A stretch of DNA of 49,130 nucleotides from the NCBI GenBank assembly GCA_002720635.1, contig PBJD01000048.1, positions 1-49,130 of the forward strand. Reading direction: 5' to 3'. Each line of letters opens with the position of its first letter. The stretch's first letter is position 1. Position numbers and translations under genes: made by a program. Below the pieces are notes generated by a model. It worked only from the letters and a program-made list of their open reading frames with translations. It ran no database searches and was not told the DNA's origin. Shown here in pieces: positions 1 through 8,932 of this stretch. The DNA comes from Flavobacteriales bacterium. Lineage in GTDB: Bacteria > Bacteroidota > Bacteroidia > Flavobacteriales_C > GCA-002722245.

Positions 1-1076
1 CCTGTAACGTTTTTTACGTTCGCCATTCTTTCTCGTTCACTTTTGTTTTTGGCTGCCGAAACATACTTTTCGACAGTTGATTTTTGCTCGGATACGGTTA
101 ATTCCTTTACATGCTGATGTTCTGGCGCAATAACCATAAAAGAAACTCCAAAGATTGTGTCAGGACGGGTTGTAAAGACTTCAATTGATTTTTTAGAGTG
201 AGCTATTTTAAAGTTGACAGAAGCTCCTGTGGATTTACCAATCCAGTTGCGCTGCATTTCTTTTAAAGAGTCCGTCCAGTCGATTTCTTCTAAACCTTGC
301 AATAGCCGTTCAGCATAAGCAGAGATTCGTAAACTCCATTGAAGCATCATCTTTCTTTCTATTGGATGACCGCCTCGTTCAGAGAGTCCGTTAATTACTT
401 CGTCGTTTGCGAGTACGGTACCCAAAGCAGGACACCAGTTGACCATTGATTCACTTAAATAGGCTAAACGATAATTTAGAAGGATGTCCGATTGCTCCTT
501 TTCTGTCTTCGCATTCCATTCTTTTGCTGAAAATAAGGGCGTTTCTTCGCACGCCGCATTAACGTCTTTGTTTCCCTCATTTTCAAAAATTAGTATCAGA
601 GTATCTATATTTTCTGCTTTTTGACTTTGGTTGTTGAACCACGATTTAAAAAGTTGAGCAAAAATCCATTGTGTCCACTTATAGTAATCAGGATCACATG
701 TTCTAATCTCTCTATCCCAATCGAATGAAAAACCTATTTTGTCCAGTTGTTCTCTGTAGCGCTTTAAATTAGCATCGGTGGTAATTTTGGGATGTTGTCC
801 GGTTTGGATTGCATATTGTTCCGCTGGTAAACCAAAGGCATCATAACCCATTGGATGAAGTACATTAAAACCGTTTAATTTTTTAAATCGAGCGTAAATA
901 TCTGAGGCAATATATCCCAGTGGATGTCCTACATGTAATCCTGATCCTGAAGGATATGGAAACATATCTAAAACATAACATTTCTCTTGCTTGGATATAT
1001 TTGAAGTTTTATAGGTCTTGTCATTAGCCCATTTTTCCCTCCATTTTTTCTCTATTTTGTTAAAGTTGTAATCCAT
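1..1076 (-). CDS. leuS: Leucyl-tRNA synthetase, N-terminal part (cut by window edge)
   Basis: Charges tRNA-Leu with leucine in the cytoplasm. The frame is open from an ATG at 1076-1074 to the window edge, giving about 358 residues of a protein usually over 900 long. The start [16 protein letters not shown] is typical of bacterial LeuRS. The class I HIGH-type signature reads HVGHPLG, preceded by [23 protein letters not shown] and the later TTRPDTIFG lead into the CP1 editing domain. The KMSKS loop would lie outside the window. A TACTTTTG element 20 bases upstream may be its -7 box, so it is probably transcribed separately from the polysaccharide operon, which ends at a terminator upstream. Confidence 0.97.
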   Translation of the reverse strand, partial: MDYNFNKIEKKWREKWANDKTYKTSNISKQEKCYVLDMFPYPSGSGLHVGHPLGYIASDIYARFKKLNGFNVLHPMGYDAFGLPAEQYAIQTGQHPKITTDANLKRYREQLDKIGFSFDWDREIRTCDPDYYKWTQWIFAQLFKSWFNNQSQKAENIDTLILIFENEGNKDVNAACEETPLFSAKEWNAKTEKEQSDILLNYRLAYLSESMVNWCPALGTVLANDEVINGLSERGGHPIERKMMLQWSLRISAYAERLLQGLEEIDWTDSLKEMQRNWIGKSTGASVNFKIAHSKKSIEVFTTRPDTIFGVSFMVIAPEHQHVKELTVSEQKSTVEKYVSAAKNKSERERMANVKNVT

Positions 1077-1096
1077 AATGATGTACTTAATCTTTG

Positions 1097-1104
1097 CAAA
1101 AGTA
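1097..1104 (-). promoter_or_regulatory. Candidate -7 box for leuS
   Basis: On the minus strand this reads TACTTTTG, matching the Bacteroidota -7 consensus TAnnTTTG. It lies about 20 bases upstream of the leuS ATG. I found no clear TTG -33 element at the right distance, so only half the promoter is supported. Confidence 0.4.
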
Positions 1105-1274
1105 CTAATAACTTAGGTGCTTTGCAGAATAGAAAGAATGATTAATTAAAGCATAATTAAAGAAAGGTGCTTTTTTGCAGGTTAGTGTAACAATTTTATT
1201 AATTTGCCGTTAGGTTAAATGTGTTACTTAAAAGAAGTTTCTTCTAACAAATCCTGACAGATAAATCGAAGAAC

Positions 1275-1315
1275 AAAAAATAAAGGGCGGAGTGATTTAC
1301 CGCTCTTTATTTTTT
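1275..1315 (-). terminator. Bidirectional rho-independent terminator of the polysaccharide operon
   Basis: A 16-base-pair stem (arms 1275-1290 and 1300-1315, with one G.T pair) encloses a 9-base loop. It carries a T-run on both strands because the outer arms are AAAAAATAAAG and CTTTATTTTTT. The last codons of the 1297-2256 glycosyltransferase form one arm. It should separate the polysaccharide operon from leuS. Confidence 0.8.
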
Positions 1316-2256
1316 ACATCAAATGCACTTAACAATATTTCAAGATTATCTTCAGCTTCGGTTAAATTTACTTCTGTAAGGTAAAATTTTCTTATTTCTG
1401 CTTTTAGACTGTCTAAATCATTAACAACGGTTACACCTTTTGGTCTTGAAACAACACCTGAAGCAATGACCTGTCTTTTCAAGGACAATGCTTCTTTAAC
1501 AGAAATAGAGTCACCATCAGTAGTGGTATATCTTATGAAGGCATCACACTCTCTTAAAACAGCATTAAAATCATGGGATTCATCAATAATAAATACATTT
1601 TTTGGAATAATGATATTTTGTGATTTGAGATATTTAAGGTAGTTACTTGATGGGTCAGAGAAAATAAAAGCTTTATTCTGTATGCGGTTAAATATATTTA
1701 TAATATTACTTATTTGATATGTTTCTTGCCCGTTCTTATCAAATGAAACATCATAGGCATTAGAGCAAAAAAGATGAGCATTACTTGATTTTAGCTTTTT
1801 AATCTTAAGCAAGTGTTTTTCTTTTAATTGATCTATTTTTCTTGGCTTAAAGAATGCACTTGAAAGTTTAGAGTTAGAATTTAATCCAATTGCCTTTTCG
1901 TAACTTCCCATATTAATTGTAATTGGTGTATTGCACAGCTTTAAAGAACATCTGTCCAGGAAATTTTTAAATGCGTTGAACCTTCCAATATCACCATGAA
2001 AAGTAATAATTACTTTTTTGAATAACAGTTTGGCAAGAACAACTAAGGATAATCGAAATAAAGGGTTGGATGTATTGATGTGAATGGCTCTATATTTCGT
2101 TAGTGAAACAAATATGTTAAAAAAACTGGTCTTATTTATATCTATAAAGGTATACTTAACATTACGTAAATCTAACTCTTCACAAAGTCTTTTGCAATAA
2201 ATCGAAACTCCGCCTATAGGAGGTGGTAATGTACCGTATATCAGTAAATGAGCCAT
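1297..2256 (-). CDS. Glycosyltransferase, GT4-like
   Basis: Probable cytoplasmic GT-B glycosyltransferase that adds one sugar of the polysaccharide repeat. At 319 residues it is a little short for the family. The N-terminus has the nucleotide-sugar-transferase pattern PPPIGGVSIYCKRL, and the C-terminal half has DGDSISVKEALS, the acidic donor-site motif of GT1/GT4 enzymes, followed by QVIASGVV. It is the last gene of the operon, separated from the previous gene by 148 bases containing repeats and a possible promoter. Its last codons form part of the terminator. Donor and acceptor cannot be told from sequence. Confidence 0.75.
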   Translation of the reverse strand: MAHLLIYGTLPPPIGGVSIYCKRLCEELDLRNVKYTFIDINKTSFFNIFVSLTKYRAIHINTSNPLFRLSLVVLAKLLFKKVIITFHGDIGRFNAFKNFLDRCSLKLCNTPITINMGSYEKAIGLNSNSKLSSAFFKPRKIDQLKEKHLLKIKKLKSSNAHLFCSNAYDVSFDKNGQETYQISNIINIFNRIQNKAFIFSDPSSNYLKYLKSQNIIIPKNVFIIDESHDFNAVLRECDAFIRYTTTDGDSISVKEALSLKRQVIASGVVSRPKGVTVVNDLDSLKAEIRKFYLTEVNLTEAEDNLEILLSAFDVKNKER

Positions 2257-2267
2257 ACCTGATTTTA

Positions 2268-2319
2268 ATTACTAAATGTCCTTTAATTAGTAATATACAA
2301 GCAATTTTGAATTAGTAAT
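2268..2319. repeat. Three copies of TTAGTAAT between glycosyltransferase genes
   Basis: TTAGTAAT occurs at 2287-2294 and 2312-2319, and inverted as ATTACTAA at 2268-2275. It lies just upstream of the ATG of the 1297-2256 gene. This could be a binding site or part of a leader hairpin, or chance in AT-rich DNA. Confidence 0.35.
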
Positions 2320-2404
2320 TCCACTGTTAAACAGAAGCAAAAGTAAGTAATTAAGATGTCAAAAATATTACTGAACGAATTTTGTTTTTAGTTTCTCTTC
2401 AAAA

Positions 2405-3454
2405 TTATTTATTGGAAATAATTAGGTTGAAATATTTTTCTTCGTCATAATTGCTCCAGGAAAAAATATCCAGTTGATTTTTAATTTTAAACAATTGATT
2501 TCTTTTGTCCATGATTTCTTCTCTGGAGATGGTATTTTTTTCCTGAATAGAAATTTTTAAATTTTTGGTTAATTGAGAATAATCCCCAATGTGATCAGAC
2601 ATAAAAGGCAATACTCCGTTGGTTATATATTCCAATAATTTTACTGGTGACGCTACGTTGTTAAAAAGGTAGTTGTCCCGAAATAAAAAACCTACATGAT
2701 GGCTTTTAAGTTGCTCAAGAACAAAAGCATTATCACCTGTTAAAATATCTATATCATTTTTTTCATTATCATTGATTTGTTTTTTTGCTTTGACAGGTTC
2801 ATTGGTAATTATAGTTAATGAACAATCAATTTTTTGGTGGATTTTTTTATATAAATTCAGAACGACATCGATTTTTTGCCACTTACTCATACTTCCGACA
2901 TAAATGAATTTTATTTTTCCGTCTACAGGTGTCTGTACAGGTAGCCGAACCTCATTTACAAGGCAAGGGATTACATGATGTACTTTCGTTCTAAACTTAT
3001 CTTCTAAATGGTTTTTAAATTTAATTGAAACAGTATGAATTTCATTTGCATATTTTGCAGGCAGTTTTTCACAAAATTTCAGAATTATCAGTTTTAATAG
3101 ACTTCCGTTATTAAAGGAAAATTCGGAGGAAATCAATCCACGATAATCATATATTACGTATGACTTTTTTAACAGTTTGCCAACAACGAGAACGAGCAAA
3201 AATTCCCAAATGCTTCTTGTGTAAATATTGGTTTCATCAGGAAGTTTTAATAAAGAACTTAATAGTGTTTTGTACCATTTAATATTGACAACAGTTAAGT
3301 CAATTAGTTTTTTTTGATTTTTTATGTTTGCGTGATATTTTATTGAGGAATACTTTTTAGAAAAAAAATGATTTCCCTTGTTAATCAACTGGCTTTGAAT
3401 AATTCCAACAGATAAGTTATTCGGGATATAGATATTTAATTCATTATTTGGCAT
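2405..3454 (-). CDS. Glycosyltransferase, GT4-like
   Basis: Predicted GT-B glycosyltransferase of 349 residues. The second Rossmann domain starts with KFIYVGSMSKWQKID and the donor-binding region reads ASPVKLLEYITNGVLPFMSD, the usual ASPxKLLEY pattern. The N-terminal acceptor domain has a typical YDYRG segment near residue 105. It starts three bases after the Wzy-like gene stops, so it is part of the operon. Probably adds a sugar to the lipid-linked repeat on the cytoplasmic face; specificity unknown. Confidence 0.8.
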   Translation of the reverse strand: MPNNELNIYIPNNLSVGIIQSQLINKGNHFFSKKYSSIKYHANIKNQKKLIDLTVVNIKWYKTLLSSLLKLPDETNIYTRSIWEFLLVLVVGKLLKKSYVIYDYRGLISSEFSFNNGSLLKLIILKFCEKLPAKYANEIHTVSIKFKNHLEDKFRTKVHHVIPCLVNEVRLPVQTPVDGKIKFIYVGSMSKWQKIDVVLNLYKKIHQKIDCSLTIITNEPVKAKKQINDNEKNDIDILTGDNAFVLEQLKSHHVGFLFRDNYLFNNVASPVKLLEYITNGVLPFMSDHIGDYSQLTKNLKISIQEKNTISREEIMDKRNQLFKIKNQLDIFSWSNYDEEKYFNLIISNK

Positions 3455-3457
3455 AAA

Positions 3458-4789
3458 CTAAAAAACTAATGCTAATACAACAGAAAAAATAAAAGTAATG
3501 ATTAAAGCGGCCAAGGTATAGATATAATTTTTACTCAAACGAATTTTTGTAGAGTTAAATTGATAAACCACTAAAATTACAGCAAAAGGCAAATACATCA
3601 TAACGTGTCTAAAAGTAGCAGTAGAGAGAGCGACGCCAACAAAATAAATTATGAAAGTGATTCGCAGCCTTAAATCAATTTTGTTGTTCCAAAAGCTAAA
3701 AAAAAGAAATGGAAAAAATAATATTTGAGAGATAGTGCCAAATGATAAAATAAATTGGTAAAATGAACCAATACCTATAGCAGGAACAAATATTAAAAAC
3801 GTTAAACGCGGTATAAAACCAATATGAATAGGTAATGAAAAAAACTTCCCCCCAATTCCTGAAAACCGCTCACTATTCATTTCTGTATATCTGTTAATCA
3901 GAGTCAAAATTTCATCACTAAAAATACTTACCGTTAAAATGGATAAAACAACAAAAGTGACTATTGATAAAGAAAAATATTGTTTTATTTTTTTTTCTGA
4001 GACTAATAAAAGAAGAATAGTGAATAAAAGAATAACAGCATTTGCTTTTCGAAGATAGAATAACAAAAAAAACAGTATCAGGCTAAAAGCGATAAATAGA
4101 GCGTTTCTTTTGTATTTTAAATATCCATAAAATGTGTAAACTAAAATAAGCGAAATCAGGGTGTCACGAAAAATATGTGCGGAATTAAAAAGCATTACGG
4201 GAAAAAGAAAAACTACATACTTAACAGTATTTTTTATCTTTTTGTTTTTCCAGTAATATTCCGCAATTTTTCCGGAATAAACAGATAGCTGAAAAAGGAA
4301 AAAAACATTAAGAAATCTGGGGTTTAATGTATGATGACCACCTATAAAGTCACCAATATATCGCAAAAAAACATTTATATATACATAACCGATGGAGTTA
4401 TGCAATACTCCACTCCCCCCTTCTACCAAGTATAAGTGTTTGAAAATGTAAATTGGATTTATTCCGTATTTATTGTGATAGCCTTTTGTCCATCGCACAT
4501 CAAAATTATAATCATCACTTAGATGACCGCCAAAATAGTGCGAGCCATAAAAAATGTCCCAGTATTCATAAAAAAAAATGGAAGTAAAAAATCCAATATT
4601 AATTAAAAGAAGGTTGTTGTTTCTTCCAGAGTAAAATAGAGAAAGGATGGAAAAAAAAATAAAAAAACAAAAAGCAGAAGATGATCCTAAATAAATTAAA
4701 TAGGAAATATTTAGTGAAAACAATACAATAATAAAAGAACTCTTTAAATCTCCTCTTATTAGTTTGTAGTTATTTATTAGCGCTTTCAA
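3458..4789 (-). CDS. Wzy-like polysaccharide polymerase (multi-pass membrane protein)
   Basis: A 443-residue protein with about ten to twelve hydrophobic segments and a long loop near residues 80-150 (GGHLSDDYNFDVRW... HYTLNPR-type region), the layout of O-antigen/oligosaccharide repeat polymerases. FNSAHIFRDTLISLILVY resembles the conserved region of bacterial polymerases of this type. It would join flipped repeat units in the periplasm. The gene overlaps the end of wzz by 20 bases, and the only Wzx and Wzz of the locus sit beside it, which supports the role. Wzy proteins are poorly conserved, so the assignment rests on topology and context. Confidence 0.65.
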   Translation of the reverse strand: MKALINNYKLIRGDLKSSFIIVLFSLNISYLIYLGSSSAFCFFIFFSILSLFYSGRNNNLLLINIGFFTSIFFYEYWDIFYGSHYFGGHLSDDYNFDVRWTKGYHNKYGINPIYIFKHLYLVEGGSGVLHNSIGYVYINVFLRYIGDFIGGHHTLNPRFLNVFFLFQLSVYSGKIAEYYWKNKKIKNTVKYVVFLFPVMLFNSAHIFRDTLISLILVYTFYGYLKYKRNALFIAFSLILFFLLFYLRKANAVILLFTILLLLVSEKKIKQYFSLSIVTFVVLSILTVSIFSDEILTLINRYTEMNSERFSGIGGKFFSLPIHIGFIPRLTFLIFVPAIGIGSFYQFILSFGTISQILFFPFLFFSFWNNKIDLRLRITFIIYFVGVALSTATFRHVMMYLPFAVILVVYQFNSTKIRLSKNYIYTLAALIITFIFSVVLALVF

Positions 4790-5792
4790 ATTTTTTGATA
4801 AAATGCTTTGAAATTACAATTACAAATGAAAAGGCAAAGCCTAAGATAACTGATATAAGAATGTTTGAAATATTTGACTGTTGCACTTTTTTTAATGGGT
4901 ATTTAGGTTCGTCGATACATTTTAGAGGATTTACGTATGAGTTATAATTGTACTCCGTCAATTCAAGGTTTTTGATTACTTCACTTTGAAGAGAGTTTAA
5001 AATGAAAAGCTTTCTTTCCAGTTGTTTCATTTTAATATAGCCTTTTGTTTTAACCATATTAACGGTTTGGTCAGAAGTTAATGCATATTCTGACTCCACA
5101 ATAATTAATTCATTTTGAATTGAATCCCTCTTAGCGCTTAGAGTTTTAATAATGTTTTTATCAGAATTTGTTTCTAGTTCTGTGAAAAATTTTTTCAAGT
5201 AAGCAATGATAATTTTATTAATATTATAGGATAGGTCTTCATTTTCAGAAATCGTTGTAATAATTAATTCCCCTGTTGATCCTTGTTTCGCATCGATTAA
5301 ATATTTCAACTTTCTTGAAAGAACAATATATAGAGAGTCTTGTGTTTTGCCTGGAATTTTAAAATTAATGTTATTCAGTTGAGGTCTTTTGTCCTTCCAG
5401 GTCTCATTAAGGTCTAGATATCTGATAAAATGCGAAATCAAATAATCTTTGACACCATTAATTTCAACTTCCTGTTTGAGGATATGTATTTTAATATCTT
5501 CTGACTGGGCAACACCAGATATTTTATCATTTGTTATTCCTGTTTGATTTCCTACACCAAAACTTGCCGCAAGACTCATTATGCTTCCGCTTTTACTGTT
5601 ATTTACATAAATGGTAGTAGACGCTTCGTATTGGGTTTCTCCTTTTAACAGTATTCCAATTCCTATGGCAATAATAATTATTATCGAGATTAGAAATTTG
5701 TTCTTAAAAAGAAGTTTAACAAGTCCTTTGGATTTAAAATAAAATTCCTGAAGGTTAAATTCCTGATTTTCCAAAATTGATTGATTTTCCAA
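4770..5792 (-). CDS. Wzz-type chain-length determinant protein
   Basis: Polysaccharide co-polymerase controlling chain length, in the inner membrane. It is 340 residues with a transmembrane helix at about 32-50, a long periplasmic part with coiled-coil character (about 200-290), a conserved NPLKCIDEPKYPLKK stretch before the second helix (like the PxxPxxP region of the family), and a helix at about 310-328. It ends soon after, so it lacks the C-terminal tyrosine-kinase domain of Wzc-type proteins. It is six bases downstream of the asparagine-synthetase-like gene. Confidence 0.85.
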   Translation of the reverse strand: MENQSILENQEFNLQEFYFKSKGLVKLLFKNKFLISIIIIIAIGIGILLKGETQYEASTTIYVNNSKSGSIMSLAASFGVGNQTGITNDKISGVAQSEDIKIHILKQEVEINGVKDYLISHFIRYLDLNETWKDKRPQLNNINFKIPGKTQDSLYIVLSRKLKYLIDAKQGSTGELIITTISENEDLSYNINKIIIAYLKKFFTELETNSDKNIIKTLSAKRDSIQNELIIVESEYALTSDQTVNMVKTKGYIKMKQLERKLFILNSLQSEVIKNLELTEYNYNSYVNPLKCIDEPKYPLKKVQQSNISNILISVILGFAFSFVIVISKHFIKKFESANK

Positions 5793-5798
5793 ACAAAT

Positions 5799-7487
5799 TT
5801 AAGAATTTAATAATTTAATGGCGCTTAAGAGTGACAGGACTTGAACTTTACCGGTCCATTCATTAGAGTTAAATAGTTTCTCACAGTCTGCCTTCAAGTT
5901 ATGATAGTCATTAAGTTCATTAATATTTTCCTTAAAATATTGATCAATCCAGGCTTTTAACTCTGGGTTTGATTCATACCAGTACTGAAGAGGATTCATG
6001 TGGTTTTTTGTATTACTACCATATTTCACAAATCCAATTTTTCCAAGGATTCTATTGAAAACTTGGCTCAGCGGAATTTTATGACCTTTAATTTTAATCC
6101 AAAAATTGTATTTTACGGGTACTTTTTCTCGCTCCCATACATATTCACAAGCCTGTGGATATTTCTTTTTCATCCATTTTATATACAATTTATGATTATT
6201 ACGGTACTTGATGGGGATTGAAAAAGCAAATTTAAGGAAGTCAACATCATAGAAAGGAGAGTGTGTTTCGGTAACATTCATGGATGATGCTAATCCTTGA
6301 TTGATACCGTAAAAACCACGAATATACATTTTGAAAATCTCCTCATTTTCGTATTCTTCTTTGAAGTCAAAACCTTTAATTCTGTGCAAAAGTTTTTTAG
6401 AGAAAGCTCCATCTCCAAATTTGTAAGGTTTGTGACTGCTCACTTCATTACTATATGACCCAATAACGACATCGCCTAATTGTCCCGAGTGAATCATTCC
6501 AAGTGTTTGAAAGTTTAGTTTGCTGAAAAGACTTTGAGCGTGTGACAAACCGTAGTATAGCACATTTCCTGACGTGAGCGTGGTAATTTCTTCTAAGTTT
6601 TTAAGAAATGTACCGTTGTCAAGATATTTAAAAATCCATTCATGTTTTAAATCACGAGCAATTTTTTTTGCGATGGTTTCATCTAAATAATCACTTTGTG
6701 AAAAAGTTAAATTTAATTGTTTGGTATAGCCAAGCTCATGTGCAACATAAACGGTCATTCTCGAATCTAATCCCCCGCTCAAACAAGCAACATGCTCATA
6801 ATCGTATTCTTTATCTTTTTCAAAAGCCAGCTTTACACTTTCTCTAAATTTTTGATCCAACAGCTCAATTGCTTCATCTTCAGAAACACTAATAGGGTTA
6901 TTGCTAAGCTGAAAGAATTTTGATGTTGATAATTTTGCATTGTCAATTTTAATAGAGTGTCCAACGAGTAATTTCTTTATTTCATTGGTTATTGTGACAT
7001 CTTCAAAAACAAAACCATACGTTAGAATTAAGTATGCTGCATTTTCGTTTAATGAAACTTTAATTTGTTTGCTTTTCAGGTACTTAGCAAGATCTGTATA
7101 GTCATTTGAGATAAAAAAAGCATTTTCATTTTCAAAATAAAACAATTGTTTGGTGCCAATATGGTCATTAAATATATCCCAGGTATTTTCTTTTTTATTA
7201 AAAACAAAACCGAAATATGATCCTTTAAGTGTTTTAAAAAAGTCCCTACCTAATTTTTCGTAAAGCTCCACAATTAGTTCTGTCCAATTTGAACTGTTAT
7301 TTTCTGTTAATAACTGTTTCTTATTAAGAATAATCCCATCTAAAATGATATAATAGTCATCGTTTTTAAGCAGAATTTTGTCATTTTTAAATTTGTCTGA
7401 TGTAGAAAATTTAATAGAAAATAATTCTCGGGAATCAATTAAATAATGCTCATTCTTTGCGATTTCAAGAATTAATTTAGATTTCAT
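5799..7487 (-). CDS. Asparagine-synthetase-like protein lacking the glutaminase cysteine
   Basis: A 562-residue homologue of glutamine-dependent asparagine synthetase (AsnB). The ATP-pyrophosphatase motif SGGLDS is intact at residues 237-242, and DFLKFAFSIPIKYR is typical of the synthetase domain. The N-terminal Ntn-hydrolase-like domain is present but begins MKSK, so the catalytic Cys2 of AsnB is absent and glutamine hydrolysis in cis is not expected. Its ATG overlaps the wzx stop by four bases. Such proteins in polysaccharide loci are thought to modify sugars, for example by amide formation. Here it may use ammonia or another amine to modify a uronic or amino sugar; the substrate is unknown. 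Primary asparagine synthesis is less likely from context. Confidence 0.8.
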   Translation of the reverse strand: MKSKLILEIAKNEHYLIDSRELFSIKFSTSDKFKNDKILLKNDDYYIILDGIILNKKQLLTENNSSNWTELIVELYEKLGRDFFKTLKGSYFGFVFNKKENTWDIFNDHIGTKQLFYFENENAFFISNDYTDLAKYLKSKQIKVSLNENAAYLILTYGFVFEDVTITNEIKKLLVGHSIKIDNAKLSTSKFFQLSNNPISVSEDEAIELLDQKFRESVKLAFEKDKEYDYEHVACLSGGLDSRMTVYVAHELGYTKQLNLTFSQSDYLDETIAKKIARDLKHEWIFKYLDNGTFLKNLEEITTLTSGNVLYYGLSHAQSLFSKLNFQTLGMIHSGQLGDVVIGSYSNEVSSHKPYKFGDGAFSKKLLHRIKGFDFKEEYENEEIFKMYIRGFYGINQGLASSMNVTETHSPFYDVDFLKFAFSIPIKYRNNHKLYIKWMKKKYPQACEYVWEREKVPVKYNFWIKIKGHKIPLSQVFNRILGKIGFVKYGSNTKNHMNPLQYWYESNPELKAWIDQYFKENINELNDYHNLKADCEKLFNSNEWTGKVQVLSLLSAIKLLNS

Positions 7488-8932
7488 TTTTTGATTAAAG
7501 ATTTAACTTCTCTTATTATTTCATAAAAGTCGCTTTTATTTTTTAAAACGTGGGCAGTTGTGAAGAAAATCATTATTATTAAAGTTTTTATAATCCCTGT
7601 AAAAATATAGTTGACAATTTCAATTTTATTTAACAATGGATAAAGACAAATAGATAGTCCAAATACAATTAAATACATAATAAATTGAGATACATACTCT
7701 TTTAGGCTTATGTTAAGCATTGGTTTAAGTTGAATATACCAAAGTGGCAATATAAACATTAATGAGAGTAAGGCAAATGCCAGGGCAACGCTTTCTATGT
7801 TGTATAAAGCTCCAATATATATGAAAACAGGGGAAACAATAATTCTTAAAATAGTCCACTTTAATCCTAAATCAGTCCTTCCTGTTGCAATTTGCAAACT
7901 TCCAATTGGGTTTGAAAGCGTTGTGACTGCATAAAAGAATGCTAAGCAACTTAATACATAATGAGCAGAAGTGTATTCCTGGCCATATACAATGCCCAGG
8001 ATTTCTTTTGCTGAAATAATTACAACTAAGTAAATTGGGAAATTAATAAAACTTATGTAACGGATAGATTTAAGAAATGAATTTTTGAGTCTTTGCGTCT
8101 CATTTTGCATTTCAGATAAAACAGGGCTTAAAACATTCATTATTACAGGAGTGATTGTAGCAAATAGTTTGAGTACCAGTTGTTTTGACAAGCTGTATAT
8201 CCCTAATTTTTCAGGCCCTAATAGCTTCCCTATGATTAACACATCGGTTTCTCTGGAGAAAAAATCTAATAATGTACTGCCCATTGTGAATCCTCCAACT
8301 TTTAAAAAAGGTTTTGTTTCCGATAGCTTGAAATGAAAATGAACAGAATGGGTTTTATTAGTAAGTAAAAGGAAAGTGATATTTGCTAATAATGATTTTA
8401 TCAAAGTAGAGTAAATCAAACTGTAAACTCCATATCCCTTAGTGGCTAAATAAACGGCAGCAAGTAGACCGATTAAAAAAGAGAGTATTTCAACTAATGC
8501 TATTTTTTTGAACAAAAGTTGTTTTTGAAACATTGTCTGGTGCTGTCGACCAAATGAAATAAATATGACGTTTAGACCTAAAACAGGAATGATATTAGAA
8601 AGTTCTACTTCGTTGTAAAAATCAGAAACCGCAGGAGCAGATATATAGATTAATAAATAAAGTATAAGGGCAATAAATATATTGAGCCAATAAATACTAC
8701 TAAATTCATTTTTGGAAATGTTTTTTTTATGAAGAATGGCTGATGTTAGTCCCATGTCCAGAAAAATATTCGAGAATTGAACGACGAATAACGCCATTGC
8801 AAGAAGTCCAAAGTCTTCTTTCGGCAAAAATCTGGTAAGAATGGATATTTGTAGTACTTGAAATAAGGCTCTACTGAAAATTCCTACAGAGTTCCATTTT
8901 ATTCCTGATAAGAAAGCTTGTTTTAAACTCAT
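7484..8932 (-). CDS. Wzx-type polysaccharide flippase (MOP superfamily, WzxC-like)
   Basis: Integral membrane transporter of 482 residues with about 12 to 14 hydrophobic segments. The N-terminus (GIKWNSVGIFSRALFQVLQI, then TRFLPKEDFGLLAMA) is characteristic of the WzxC/TuaB branch of the MOP family. It would flip the undecaprenyl-diphosphate-linked repeat to the periplasm. It overlaps both neighbours by ATGA junctions (8929-8932 and 7484-7487), indicating translational coupling. Confidence 0.92.
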   Translation of the reverse strand: MSLKQAFLSGIKWNSVGIFSRALFQVLQISILTRFLPKEDFGLLAMALFVVQFSNIFLDMGLTSAILHKKNISKNEFSSIYWLNIFIALILYLLIYISAPAVSDFYNEVELSNIIPVLGLNVIFISFGRQHQTMFQKQLLFKKIALVEILSFLIGLLAAVYLATKGYGVYSLIYSTLIKSLLANITFLLLTNKTHSVHFHFKLSETKPFLKVGGFTMGSTLLDFFSRETDVLIIGKLLGPEKLGIYSLSKQLVLKLFATITPVIMNVLSPVLSEMQNETQRLKNSFLKSIRYISFINFPIYLVVIISAKEILGIVYGQEYTSAHYVLSCLAFFYAVTTLSNPIGSLQIATGRTDLGLKWTILRIIVSPVFIYIGALYNIESVALAFALLSLMFILPLWYIQLKPMLNISLKEYVSQFIMYLIVFGLSICLYPLLNKIEIVNYIFTGIIKTLIIMIFFTTAHVLKNKSDFYEIIREVKSLIKK

